Source: Cryptomeria japonica
Lineage: Eukaryota > Streptophyta > Pinopsida > Cupressales > Cupressaceae
Direction: 5' to 3'
DNA length: 64,000 nt
Assembly (NCBI RefSeq): GCF_030272615.1
Contig: NC_081410.1
Coordinates: 118,971,640 to 119,035,639, forward strand
Of this stretch, positions 52,787 to 64,000 are shown piece after piece. A program made the position numbers and the translations under genes. Below the pieces are notes generated by a model. It was not told the origin of the DNA. It worked only from the letters and a program-made list of their open reading frames with translations, and made no database searches. Within the stretch, counting starts at the first letter, position 1, and each line of letters starts with the position of its first letter.

Positions 52787-53375
52787 ACAAACAACAAATT
52801 GAATGGACCTATATCTAACTTATCCAATTTGACCTGCCTTCATTATGCCGATGTAGTTGTTAGGCAACAATCTTGTTTGAATGCTTTCGATGTACACACT
52901 AATGACCTTGAATGCTTAAGATGTACACACTAATGATCATTCTTATCAAAGATTTGAACAATTCATTTGATTCCTTGGAAATTCCTCCATAATTGGTTAC
53001 TTTACAACAGTTAACAATGTAGAATTTTTTATTGCCAGATGCTAGCCCATGTTTTACTGAATCTACCACCAAGGAAATAAACTATGTTTTTCTTATTTGT
53101 ATTTTTCCCTCAGAGCAATGAAACATGTAAGATTTACAAAGGAGATTTATCCCAAGGTTCTAGAGCTGCTCCTTCCTGATTTGCGAGTGTCAAAACATAT
53201 TTTATTAAACTATAATCAGAATCATTAGTTCAATTGCTAAATATTATGAATAATGTTTTAGAAATTTTCAGAATAACACTTTGAATGGGACTTTTAAAGT
53301 CACAAGCAATGTCAGTCAAAACTTACTGATAGATCTTGAGAAAAAGAAAATCATTAGAGATAAACTTCTAAAAGC
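52787..53375 (+). pseudogene. LRR receptor-kinase ectodomain relic (LRR-VIII-1-like)
   Basis: Short blocks in three frames resemble leucine-rich repeats of the At5g49770-type receptor kinases, in the expected order: TNNKLNGPISNLSNLTCLHY (52,787-52,846), NNSFDSLEIPP with LVTLQQLTM (about 52,955-53,020), and QNNTLNGTFKVTSNVSQNLL (53,269-53,328) followed by IDLEKKK. Stops and frame changes between the blocks make it a pseudogene; part of the gaps could be introns. The kinase part does not follow directly. Confidence 0.65.
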
Positions 53376-53528
53376 CTTTACCGTAAAGTATGCTTACCTT
53401 GGATTGCTGATACAAACCGCCTTAACCAGTTTATGATTCTTGTCTCCATAGATGCTTCTGTTGCTATAATTTATGGTGAGATGTTGGTAGGCCTTTATGG
53501 CAAAATAAATTCAGCTCCCTGGTGGGCT

Positions 53529-54011
53529 CTGCTGCTGCAAAATGTGATCCTCAAACGTGTGGCTCAATGAGTGTAAGTTAATCTTTCTAGATTGACAATT
53601 CGGCTTATGGATATCCGAGTTTTCAACTCACGTGCAGGAAGGATGATGGCTCCATTCCATTCTGCCTACCAGGGTAATAATTTTGACACTAGAGCTCGGG
53701 ATTATTATAAGATTATGGAGATCGATTATACTGGTTACCTCATCGTAGATTCGACTTCACTTAAAACCACATTGTGTCAAAATAACACTACTATAGTAGT
53801 GTTTTCCCTGCTACCTCAGCCCAATCTTTTCATCATTTCCATGTTCAATAAATTTGTGATTATTGGCTACCACATGGTCGATACTTATGCATATGGGGGT
53901 TGGGGAGAGGCGAGATGTGTATCGACATGTTACCCTCAAAGTGATCCACCATACTGTCGTGATGGTTGTTGGAAGGCTAATTTCACAACAGCCATTACGG
54001 CAATATGGTAG
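53529..54011 (+). pseudogene. WAK/LRK10L-type receptor ectodomain exon (GUB_WAK_bind)
   Basis: The galacturonan-binding-like ectodomain of wall-associated and LRK10L receptor kinases. It opens with AAAKCDPQTCGSMSVS (53,529-53,576). A second frame gives GYPSFQLTCRKDDGSIPF (about 53,608-53,661). A third, from about 53,665, gives MEIDYTGYLIVDSTSLK, NKFVIIGYH and CVSTCYPQSDPPYCRDGC. The spacing of Cys residues and the final C-x(n)-C block fit the family. Frame changes near 53,580 and 53,665 and the lack of an attached kinase domain mark it as a relic. The open frame's last 13 or so codons lie in the loop and right arm of the inverted duplication. Confidence 0.72.
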
Positions 54012-54248
54012 ATCACTTTGAGGGTAGCATGTTGATACTTGATAAACATCTCACCACTCCCCAACCCCCATAGCATAAGTATTGATCGTGTGATAACCAA
54101 TAACCACAAACTTATTGGACATAGAAATGGCAACTAGAAGAAATAACACTACCATAGGAGTGTTATTTTGACATGGTTTTAAGCTAAGTCAAATCTATGG
54201 TGAAGTAACCAGTATATTCGATCTTCATAATTTTATAATTATCCCTAG
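53695..54248. repeat. Near-palindrome: inverted duplication of the WAK-type exon
   Basis: The left arm 53,695-53,971 and the right arm 53,986-54,248 are inverted copies, roughly 80% identical by eye, around a loop of about 14 bases. Examples are GGTTGGGGAGAGGCGAGATG at 53,898-53,917 against its inverted partner at about 54,050-54,069, and ACCCTCAAAGTGATCCACCA at 53,932-53,951 against its partner at 54,005-54,024. Indels are few: about 4 bp, 14 bp and a few single or short gaps. A transcript from either strand would form a long hairpin. Confidence 0.9.
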
Positions 54249-54249
54249 T

Positions 54250-55019
54250 TATAGTATCAAGAGTATTACAATCAATTTGCATTTGCAACAACATTTTTTG
54301 TGTGCGCAAAACCAGCTACTTAGTCTACACAACATCAACAATAGGAAGATGATATTAACAAATAAAAAACCGCCTGCAAATCAGAAGATCAGACTCCTTG
54401 TGCTGTGAAAATAGCAGAAAAAATAAACTTAATAATACTTGTAAGGATTCATTTCATAGGATAGGAGAGCAGTCTCAAATCTTCATTCTAAATTGTTGAT
54501 ACCCATATCCCAATAGATATCAATCCAAATTACTATAATTCGAAAAACCATCAAGATAGTAAATTATTACAAAGCAATCCAAAGAATTCACATCCCATTT
54601 ACCTGCTATTGGTGGCCATAATTACAAAAGAATTCACCCAAAATTTATCAGCACCAGATGTTAATGATAAAATAGAAGGCCATGAATAGAATTGATTTCA
54701 TAAGTTCAGAAGACTTAAATACAATCTTATGTTAATGATATATAGAACATAATCCTAAACACAATTACCGGTTTAATAGCCAAGGCCCAATATGCTTCTC
54801 TAGGTGGACTTGCAAGTCTATAAATGACTGGTAAACCTATCTCACGCCTGCAAACAACTATCATATCGTGGGAAAAGAAGTTTTAGCTGCATCAGGTAAA
54901 AGCTTCCAAAATCTCAGATCTAATTGTTTAATGGCAAGTAAATGGTAAGCATCCATATCTCACATCTAATCTTTAATGGCAACTTGATCAATATTGACAA
55001 CTTGCATTAACGTTGATTA
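54250..55019. other. AT-rich spacer, nothing recognised
   Basis: Short related phrases recur (ATCAATATTGACAACTTGCATT, CATCCATATCTCACATC), but no feature can be supported. Confidence 0.4.
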
Positions 55020-55129
55020 TTGTTTTTTTTCCATATTATTCTACTAACATCTGATGTAACCTTCGTTGGCCGTGCAGGAAGTTTTTCCTTCTCTTTACCT
55101 AGCCTCCATTTTTGCTTCTCCTGTTGCTC

Positions 55130-55310
55130 AACACCAGGATCCAGGGCTCTAGTGCTCCAATTAATGTCAAAGGGATGCTTCGAACTAAAGTTACACCAAG
55201 ATTGCAGGTTGAGTTTAAAAATGAGATTGAACATTGCACCAGATGTGACGCATGCGGTTGCATATTTACAACATGATTGTTCTCCTCTTGTTGTTCATCG
55301 TTCCTAAGTG
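55130..55310 (+). pseudogene. Receptor-kinase catalytic-domain fragment (LRR-XII-like)
   Basis: The + strand reads SRALVLQLMSKGCFELKLHQ, CRLSLKMRLNIAPDVTHAVA and YLQHDCSPLVVHRS. These match the hinge and catalytic-loop region of LRR receptor kinases (usual endings are YLHHDC and VVH[RC]D). The catalytic Asp of the HRD motif is not retained (HRS, then a stop). No other kinase subdomains are seen beside it. Confidence 0.7.
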
Positions 55311-55329
55311 CGTTGCTATGTTTTCGCAA

Positions 55330-55959
55330 TTATTTGTCACTATAGACAGAAGAAGAAGATACAAATGACTCAATCTGCATATGTATGAGTAGGAGAATCA
55401 GGGATTTGTTGTTAGTTCAGAATCTAGATTGTTTTGGATTTCTACTCAATGTGTACTGTCTGATGACAAGTGGGTTGATAAGTAACAAACAGATAGCAAC
55501 AAAGGACTAAATCCGTGTATGGGGGAAATTCACTCGGTATGAAAGTTTTTTAAACTGAAGTATTTTTTTCTGGATCTTACTCAAGATGATATTTTAGTGT
55601 ATTCACAAAATTTTGTTTTGTAGCGTTTTTACTAGACATCAGCCAGTGAGAGCCTGCAGAAACATTGACATATGGGTAAAGCATTTACAATTAGTGTGAC
55701 ATGTAATCAATTTCATCAGTGGCTATAGTACCATTCGGAGACTAGGATATAGATTAGAAAAACCAAATAATTTGAAAGGATTGAAGAAATGCGTAAATCA
55801 TAAATTGCTCAAACGGTAAATTTAATTATCAGGAAAGTTTAAGGAAAATAAAGTGAAAAAAAAAAGAGAAAAAGCAAAAGACAATAAAGTGTAATACTGC
55901 ATTTGCTATTATTCATATATTTTTTAGTTTACAAATTGAGATAACATTGTGCAATGATC
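55330..55959. other. AT-rich spacer, nothing recognised
   Basis: No ORF or repeat that can be supported. Confidence 0.4.
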
Positions 55960-57190
55960 ACAAGCTAGTTGTGCCTCTAATTGTATGGCAGTGTAATGGT
56001 GAAAAAGGGGTGATAAGGAGATCAAGTGGAAAGCTTTATCCTCCTCACGAAAGGAGTGAAAGTTTCACAAAGATCCTCTTCAACCTCTTTCACGCATAAC
56101 ATTTAAAAGAGGGGGGTTGAATTCACTAGATCCAATATCAATGGAGAGATTGAATGCTAATTGCCAAGTGAATTGACAATGAATTTGGAAAGTAAAAGTA
56201 AACCCCTCTTTTAGAATGGATAGGATGAATTACGTGAATTGAGACTAAGTGTAAAGATAGCAAAGAAATGATTATAACTTGAGATAGAAATGCAGGATGA
56301 AGCTGTGCACCTGGAATTAGAAGTAAAATGCCGAGACGAAGCTCCCCTGTAAATTTGAGCGAAAGTTGTCGGGACCGTGTTGAAAGTGTACTCGGTCCTC
56401 CGAAAAATCCGCAAGCCGAAAAGGGTTTTTCCGTCTCTGAAAATGAAGCTTAAACCTGCAAATACAGCTCTGCACCTACAACCTACACACAAAAAAGAGA
56501 GGAAATGTTGTTGGGATTGGGGGTTTGCCTTTAGGCCAAACCCCGGTTTTGGAATTAACCAAATGATGAAAAGTACTTGCAAGTAAATGAAAGTAAATGA
56601 CTAAAGTAGAATTCACCTCAAGAGAGGATGCAATTGAAATGTTGATAGAGTTGTTTGAAAGGATATGTGGGAACTGAATGCTTTGAATGTTGATAGAGAT
56701 CTCCTCTTCAATGGTTGAATCCTTGACTTGAATGCAACACTTAGCCTTGAAAGGAGACTTGAGATGCTCAATGCTTGAAAGGGATGCTTGAATGCTTGGA
56801 TGCTTGAATGACGATAATGCTTGTTCTCCTTACTTTTTCGCTTATTGAACTTAATGAACTCATCGACTTATGCAAATGAGAGGGGAAAAATGTCTTATAT
56901 ACTTGCCAATTAGGGTTTGTAACTGATTTTCCGTCTTAGGCTAACATAGACAACCTTTCCCCGCTTCTCATTGACAAGCCCAATGCAGGACTTAAAGTGG
57001 AGGGGGGCCCAAAATAGGGCAAGGAGAAGGGCACCACGCCCCTGTCCTGCCCTAATCCAGGACAGGAAGCAAGAACAAGCAGTGCAGGATGCGAGGAAAT
57101 GCATGTTTCAGGCAGTGCGAGCATGTCTCGGGTCTCCAATCAGGCTTAGAGATTCGTTTCGCCAATGTGAAGACCCAAATGCGGTCAAAA
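55960..57190 (-). repeat. LTR-like repeat related to the LTR at 44,975-46,797
   Basis: It shares with the other LTR a GC-rich string of the form GCACCACGCCCCTGTCCTG (57,031-57,049; compare 45,603-45,620 and 45,632-45,650). It also shares a similar arrangement of TTGGGTTTGCC/CCAAACCCC and repeated TGCTTGAATG-type words. Ends are undefined and no coding domains are present. Confidence 0.35.
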
Positions 57191-58439
57191 ATTGCAAGGT
57201 CACAATTTTATGACTTTACAGACAAAAACTGGTTGTAAGCAAAACATATCCTCTGACATATTTTGTAAATGATTGTTCAGGCATTAAGCCCAGTTCAATA
57301 TGCATGTGCATGGCTGTGCTTTATTTTTTGTGTGATTTTTTATTACGCAAAAATGTAAATGGTTGAAAATAAATAAACCACATGATGGCACACGTCAAGT
57401 GTCCTGGTTTTGCATAGTTTCTGAAAGGAGCATGTTGAAACTGAACAGTATAAATATAACAGAACCAAAGCGAAATTCTAGCCTGCATATACTAAGCTAT
57501 TTCCTTAAGGTTTGGCTTTGGGATAGTTTTAAATATGAGCACAACAGGTTAATCTTAGATACATCCAGGGAATTTAGAAGAATTGTGCCATATTTTACAG
57601 CTCTCGGACTACATGTAACCTATTAGAGGGTGTAAATAACCTAGGGTCTTTACCTTTCAATTCGATTCAATCACAGAGATCATTTAACAGTTTAAAATAT
57701 TAAACAAGTATACCACAATACATTAATAGATAGTTTCTGTATACCCAGCTTTATCAGGCAATTTAAATTGTGACATCAAACCCAGGAATAAGAATAATAT
57801 ACAGCTAAGATGATATTAGTAATTAACTGATCCAAGTATGGAATGTTAACAGAGAAACTCAGACCTGGCACAACACTTAAGGTCTTATGAGAAAAAGAAG
57901 ATTACAGGGTTGGCATTACTAGCCAGTACTGTTATGATCTCTATCCCTGATCTGAGTCTCCAGCTGGGAATTATCCTGAGAACTCTCTTGATTACAGTCG
58001 CTCGGTGATTAAATAATGAAGCTCTACTCGCCCAAACTCTAACTCAGTTGGCATGGGATTTGATGCAATAGCAACACTAATCTAAAAGTTAAATAATTAG
58101 AGTTTCAAACCAAAATAAGAAGAAATAATCAATGCTTTTAATGGTTCAACCAGAACCATAGATACAACTATAATTTCACCTACTAACCAGGATACTTCCA
58201 AAGCAAATATAATGCAATTGTTGCAATACTGACCAGCTATAAAGGATCACAAACAAATGAGACAACTGGGCTTGGGCCTTGGATCAGGCACTGTCAAAGT
58301 CCAAAGGTCAGATTTCAAATTACCAATAACGCATAAGCATCATAGAACATGATGTCAACAACTATCTATATCTTAGAACTAGGGATACACATTGCATTCA
58401 GGTTTGGCAGTTAATTAGAATCATCCATTCAAATTACAC
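57191..58439. other. Spacer, nothing recognised
   Basis: Moderately AT-rich, no ORF over 90 codons, no repeat pattern that I can support. Confidence 0.4.
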
Positions 58440-59110
58440 GATAAACCAGAAAATCTATCAAAACTCATTAAAACACTGGAATACAAGCTGCTAATGTATC
58501 CTATCAACAGCACATAATTGAACAATATGATAATGGGTTTCTCGTACCAAACAATGATAATGGGTTTCCTGTACCAGACAAGTCAAGTTACTGTATAATT
58601 AAAAATCCTCCAGACTCATAAAAGCACTATAACACAGGCCCCTAATGCATCTTCACAGATCAACAACACAGCAGAACCGTATGATGAAGGATTTCCAGCA
58701 CTAACAAGTTGAGTTGCTGCATAAAAGTAAACCGCAAAGCCAAGCACACCTGTATTACAATATCATACCGCAAATATTTCCCTTGAACCATCCAATAAAA
58801 AAACAAAGAACAAACTAGAAAATTCGTTACTATAAGAAAATGCATTGGAATGTTGCCAAATTGGGAAATGATACTTTGTCACATATAAACAGTACCTAAT
58901 TCTAATTCAATCAAAACTGATGTCTTTCCAGGATCAACTTAGAAACAATCTCCAAATACAAGTTCCATTGAACCATCCAAGCAAACAAAAAATATGCACA
59001 AAAAATTGCAATCCTTATACTATAGAATGCTTCCTAAAGATAATAAACAGTGCCTTATTTACAGAAAGTGTTTTTCTTGGCCTACTAGAGGATCAATTCA
59101 AAACAGTAAG
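58440..59110. repeat. Diffuse, diverged tandem repeats (about 160-180 bp)
   Basis: Recurring phrases include ACTCATTAAAACACTGGAAT / ACTCATAAAAGCACTATAAC, CTAATGTATC / CTAATGCATC, TTGAACCATCCAATAAA / TTGAACCATCCAAGCAAA, and ATAAACAGTACCTAATT / ATAAACAGTGCCTTATT. Confidence 0.45.
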
Positions 59111-59880
59111 AAGACATTAAAACAGATATCCAAAACATAAATGCAGCATGCAGTATTGACATAAAGGAAAGATAGCATGCACGCTAACAACCAAGCACTG
59201 TTAACTAACCTATTCTTGAAACGCCTGCAGTTTCCATTACCAAACAATTGCAATTGCTCTATAAAAAACCTTCCTATTAACCAGCCATTAGACTCTAGAC
59301 TTAAACAGCCATGGAAAAGGTCCTGTCCCCAATCTCTGAAAGAATTGTTATTGCAAGAGACTTTGTAAATGCCTGCAGATAACCAATATGCAGGCCCACA
59401 TAATCAGGGTCTTTATGCACCAATCAAATAAGTGGAAGTGGAATTTTTGATCATTGTTACAGAAATAGATCGAATACAACAACCCAACAGAACAGTTGTG
59501 TTATAGTTTCGGTCAGGTCAAGGGTGTCATAAATGAATGATTGAAATTCTGTTGGGAACTAATCTGAAAATCACAGCATACGCACACCCAAAAAGAAGGA
59601 AAGAAGATTTTCCTCAATATTTTTGCGGCTTGCCAACAAGATTCATGCCTTCATTAATATAATTATATGAATAAAACCTACAAATTAGAGAAATTTTCAA
59701 AGGAGAAAAGGAATACATTTATGTGCTTACCTCCATTCATGAGGCACCCATAACTGCCTCTGTTATGCAACAGTCGACAGGTTACTTATTTGCTAGATCT
59801 GTTAGCGATGAGTGAATCTGATCACTCAACTACAACAATACCTGCAACCCAAAGAGAAAGAAAAAGAAAAAAAGGGGCTA

Positions 59881-60530
59881 AAATTCGGCCGTAAGAAGAT
59901 GTTTGTTACCAGAATTTCCTCAAAAGTAGAAATTTTGATTTAAATTCCACCAAAAGCCATCTCAAACGTCAATCATCCAGCGACAAAAACATTTACATAA
60001 TATTTCCCCTAAAAATTGCACAATTTATCTGAAGAAGAGAAATTCCCTCAAAGTAAATAAATTCGGCCAAAAGAAGATGTTTGGGATCAGAATTTCCTAG
60101 AGGAACTTTGATTTAAATTCCACCAAAAGCCATCTCAAACGCCAATCAACCAGCGACAAAAACATTCACACAATATTTCCCCTAAAAATTGACCCAACGA
60201 AGAAGAAAAAACTGAAATTCGGTCAAAAGGAGAATTTCCTCAAAGAAGAATGTTTATTTAAATTCCACCAAAAAGCCATCTGAAACGCCAATCATCCAGC
60301 CACAAAAACATTCACACAATATTTTCCTTTAAAAATTGGGGAATTCGACCAAAAGAAGATGCTTGTTACCAGAATTTCTTCAAAAGTAGATAAATTTTGC
60401 ACCAAAAGCTATCTAGAGTGCCAATCATCCAGGGACACGTCTATTCTGACTCCAAAATAGCTTCAACCCCATCCACCGACAAAAATAATCACACAATATT
60501 TGCCCTCAAAATTGTACAAATTTATTTGAT
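59881..60530. repeat. Four tandem copies of a 126-190-bp unit
   Basis: Units start near 59,881, 60,059, 60,215 and 60,341, each with AAATTCGG-C-AAAGAAGATG, CCACCAAAAGCCATCT, GCCAATCATCCAGCGACAAA and CACACAATATTTCCCCT variants. Length differences come from internal deletions. Confidence 0.85.
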
Positions 60531-61295
60531 GCAAGCAACCAACGGAAAAAAAAGTTGACACCAACCAAAATAATGATTGGCTATTTGACATTTGTTTAAT
60601 CACCGTTAACTGTTCCCCCTCTAGGGACTAATAAGGTAAGCTCCATTTTGCGAGTAAAATGCAAAAATTCATATGTGGGACCTATGGGATAGAGTACAAA
60701 AGGTTACAAATGTTTAAGCTTAGCTAAAATTTACCTCTAGATTGTACTCGTCATATGTATGAAAGTCATTAATTGGTGTTCTAAAGCATCTTTCATTAAC
60801 TTTTAGTGTTTTAGTAGGAAATTAATTAAATAAGGTAAGTTGCCCTAATTTTTATGGTAAGTTGTCCTAATTCTTATGTATAACACAAAAGTTTTTCGGT
60901 GTACGACAATGTAGTTGAGGCGTTTTTGGAGCAAAATAGTCGCAGCTTTTTTTAGGTGCCTTGCATATTTTTATTGTATCTATAAAAGAATGGCTCTCAT
61001 GTATTCTCTAGTGTGGTTTTAGTGAGATTTAAGATGTTTTATAAGACATCAAATTTTAGATTTTTATATGAAATATATGGAATCTTAAGTTTTTATGTAA
61101 TCAAAGTAAATTTGTTAATCAAATTTTGGATTATCTTTTGGTGACTATGGAGAGTTATTCCCACTAATAATAAAGTATAATACCAATCAAGAATATGATA
61201 GTTTTTGTCAAGAAGATGAGTAGTGATAGTGAAAAATCAAAGGCAGTCAGAAAATTCACGTTGTGAAAATTGTTAACATTATATGTTAAGAATCA
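60531..61295. other. AT-rich spacer, nothing recognised
   Basis: No supported ORF or repeat. Confidence 0.4.
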
Positions 61296-61700
61296 AAAAA
61301 TTTATTTTATTTTTATCGGTAGAAGGTTGAAGCCATAATTTTATTATTTTTAAAACCTAATACAACCCAGCTCACTAGGGGCATCGGTAGGAAAGAGCTA
61401 GGTGGAGAATACAATTTCGAGGAATATACAGTCCTCAAACCAAGCACAATTTGGCTGGTTAGTTACAATTCATATGTTTAGGAACAAGGAACTTCCATCA
61501 ATTTAAGCTCGTGAAGCAGTAAGAAGCAGAGCTCTTGTCTGATTATCCCCAATAAGGCATTGTGCTATTCTTTGCTTTATCCTTCCTATGGAGACTAAAC
61601 TCTCCAATCCTTAGTTCAAGATTCACTAGTTAGTGACCACTGAGATCCCCTGCATTCAAGCCAACAAACAACACATTTTCCAAACCACTAGACCAGTTGT
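61296..61700 (-). mobile_element. Possible 5'-truncated LINE 3' end
   Basis: On the minus strand the segment ends with TCTACCGATAAAAATAAAAT and an A/T-rich tail, as plant L1 3' ends often do. No coding block or target duplication could be shown. Confidence 0.3.
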
Positions 61701-62394
61701 TAGACATTAACTAGAATTTTGCAAATAAGCTACATTAAGCATATAAACTATCAACATATAGTACTCAAAATAATCAAAAAGATGAGAAGTGCTCTGACCA
61801 CCAGCCTAGAACAATCATGTTCTATGTAGCCCTGTAAGAACCTATAATGCAAAAACTTCACTCAACAGAAGGGGTTAGGCTAGATAAATATCATTGTTCA
61901 ACATCCATGTTCTCCGCTAACCTTACTTCAGCTGAAATTTTGAATCATCTTAAATGAATTTTAACCATCATGAAAATATCAGGGCTCATTTAGCCTAATA
62001 AAATGAAATCTTGCTAGAGATAAGCCATGACATTCTGAGATCATAGTAAAATTGGCTGCAAACAGATCTAACATGCCAGAGAGACAAGAATATAACTTGA
62101 GAAGGAATTTGCCTTTACTAATGCATAATGATGATAGAACCAGAAGGTGTATGAATTCACCATCATTGTTAACATCACTCCATAAATAACACATAGGATT
62201 TTAATGACTAAAAGTAATTTAGAAGTATCTAAAAAGGGGCCATCTCAATCGCAGTGACTTGAAGAGAATCTACCAAACTATTCAAGTTTTACCATTGCAT
62301 AAAAATCATATAGATGTTGCATTTTGTCTTCATATCAATGTGAAGGGGATAATACCTTCTGAATAGCTAGAAGAAAGAAAGAATATGTTATAAA
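61701..62394. other. Spacer, nothing recognised
   Basis: No supported feature. Confidence 0.4.
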
Positions 62395-62422
62395 ACACAC
62401 ACACACGCGCGCGCACGCATAC

Positions 62423-62491
<69 letters not shown>

Positions 62492-62563
62492 CATATATAT
62501 CTATATATATGTATATATACATATATATCTATATATATGTATATATACATATATATCTATATG

Positions 62564-62618
<55 letters not shown>

Positions 62619-62697
62619 GTATATATATATACATATATACATATATATATATATGTATATATATACATATACATATATATATATATATATGTATATG

Positions 62698-62774
<77 letters not shown>
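62395..62774. repeat. Complex (CA)n-(CG)n-(TA)n microsatellite, about 380 bp
   Basis: Starts with (AC)n and (CG)n, then long (AT)n broken by GTATATATACA and ATCTATA. A higher-order unit of about 31 bp repeats at 62,470-62,570. Nearly the whole block alternates purine and pyrimidine and is self-complementary. Tyr/Ile-only open frames here are artefacts. Confidence 0.93.
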
Positions 62775-64000
62775 CAGAAAAGAAGGAACTCAAACCTATC
62801 AAACCAACATGCATGACAAGGAAGCTAAGAATAATTTTTTTTATTTCATTATATTTTGACAATATTTTACATTTTCATCAATTATCCTATCACATCATTC
62901 ATTTATCCTGAAGTTGTTTTGGATAACATAGAATGACTATCACAGGAACTTCGTGCATATACAATGTAGACCCATTTCAAGTAATATGTCCCTGGGTTGA
63001 CAAGTAAATGAACTTCAGTCATGGAGATAATAGCTACTTAGAATGGATGACCAATCTTTGAGTTAAGACTTTAACTCTAGTTATTGTTCTTATTTGCTAG
63101 GCAAACAGAGATAATCTTGTGATTCCCTATTTATTTATAATGAGGAAACTAGCGAAGTCTTCCTTGGTTAATGAAGATCCTCATCCATCCAAATTATCTT
63201 TAATTAAGGGGACTGACAATGCACCCTTGGTCAACCCTTTAGTGAATCACAAGCCTTTGAATCATGAGAGAGATGGCTATGAGAAGTACATTATATTAAA
63301 ACATCAAAACACCATGATCTAAATCTCCCAAGTTGGGTGGATTGGACTTTGGTGTGAAATAGAAATATAGAAAATCTAAATAAATTATTACTTATATGTA
63401 AGATTTGTTGGCAAGAAAATGAATGAATAGTCTAAGTAAATTTGTGGATGTGGCATTTTTGTAGCCTTCACTATCAAGGATTTTTTGGAATAGTTTATAA
63501 TGTCATTCAAGCTTATTTATGGTTTTAAATGAATGTGGTCTCTTATCCCACAATTCAAGAATAAAAAAAGTGAAGAGATAAAATAACCCTACATAAATGT
63601 CTATGGTTAATTATTTGTTAAAAACCAAACATTTTTGTTGGAATTTTAGTAATTAAGACTTCGCTTCTAGCATTTATTTTTCATTTCCTTTGAGAATTAT
63701 CCTTTGATGTTTGGATGCAAAACATATTTCCAGTAGGACCTTAAACTTCTTTGTTCATATTATACCATTCCATTCTAACAAGGCATAGATGAGGCAAACG
63801 AACATTGGTGATCCTAACATTCAATATTCCAATCTGTAATAAATTAAAACACTACTCATATCCCCTCATACTAATTCCTTCATTTTCACATGTTCCTTGT
63901 AAACTATTAACATTAATTGAACATGAGAAATGTTTTATTACCTCATCAACCAAATATTTTATTAATGCAACACATTGAGGTTGACGAATCATTACCAACA
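62775..64000. other. AT-rich spacer, nothing recognised
   Basis: No supported gene, repeat or RNA. Confidence 0.4.

Noticed and set aside
57363-57626. 87-codon open frame on the + strand
   Set aside because: No domain, no codon bias evident, surrounded by spacer.
62335-62911. Overlapping Tyr/Ile frames on both strands
   Set aside because: Translation of an (AT)n microsatellite.

Overview
The window looks like nuclear DNA of a seed plant. It carries one spliced plant transporter gene (NPF family), plant-type Ty1-copia and Ty3-gypsy retrotransposons, an L1-like LINE with a plant-type RNase H domain, a tRNA-derived SINE, receptor-kinase relics and long AG/CT and AT microsatellites. Gene density is very low, AT-rich spacers are long and transposons are nested, which fits a large plant genome such as a gymnosperm. 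The species cannot be told from this sequence alone. I see no bacterial-type operons, rRNA genes, functional tRNA genes or CRISPR arrays.

Layout. 1-2,267: 3' part of an NPF (NRT1/PTR) transporter gene on the + strand (two exons, one intron), possibly frameshifted near its visible 5' end. 3,245-9,667: a complete but disabled Ty1-copia element with 0.8-kb LTRs and a perfect 5-bp target duplication. 9,668-13,970: AT-rich spacer and a probable old LTR. About 13,974-24,850: an old copia LTR-gag fragment on the + strand, split by an 8.1-kb minus-strand LINE (15,604-23,706) with matching 18-bp target duplications. 25,425-44,236: an old, degenerate minus-strand copia element. A 9.9-kb Ty3-gypsy chromovirus (25,843-35,738, target duplication ATAAC) sits inside its lower LTR. 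A foldback-like repeat (about 36.3-40.1 kb), with long inverted arms around a purine/pyrimidine microsatellite core, interrupts its pol gene. 44,237-52,400: degraded repeats, including a probable minus-strand gypsy LTR, a 41-bp minisatellite and a 58-bp triplication. 52,411-52,647: a SINE with its target duplication. 52,787-55,310: receptor-kinase relics (LRR ectodomain, WAK/LRK10L-type ectodomain, kinase). The WAK-type exon is followed at once by an inverted copy of itself. 55,960-64,000: LTR-like repeat, tandem repeats, a LINE 3' end and a complex AT microsatellite, with no recognisable intact gene.

The only candidate functional protein gene is the NPF transporter. The transposons document successive insertions: old copias first, then the LINE, the foldback repeat and the gypsy element. 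Across unrelated element types, catalytic Asp codons have become Asn, and Gln or Trp codons have become stops. This points to transition-type decay as expected for methylated, silenced DNA. The most unusual locus is the near-palindrome at 53,695-54,248, built from a receptor-kinase exon. If transcribed it would fold into a roughly 270-bp hairpin, which is the structure proposed for newly born plant miRNA or siRNA loci. All alignments and difference counts were made by eye.
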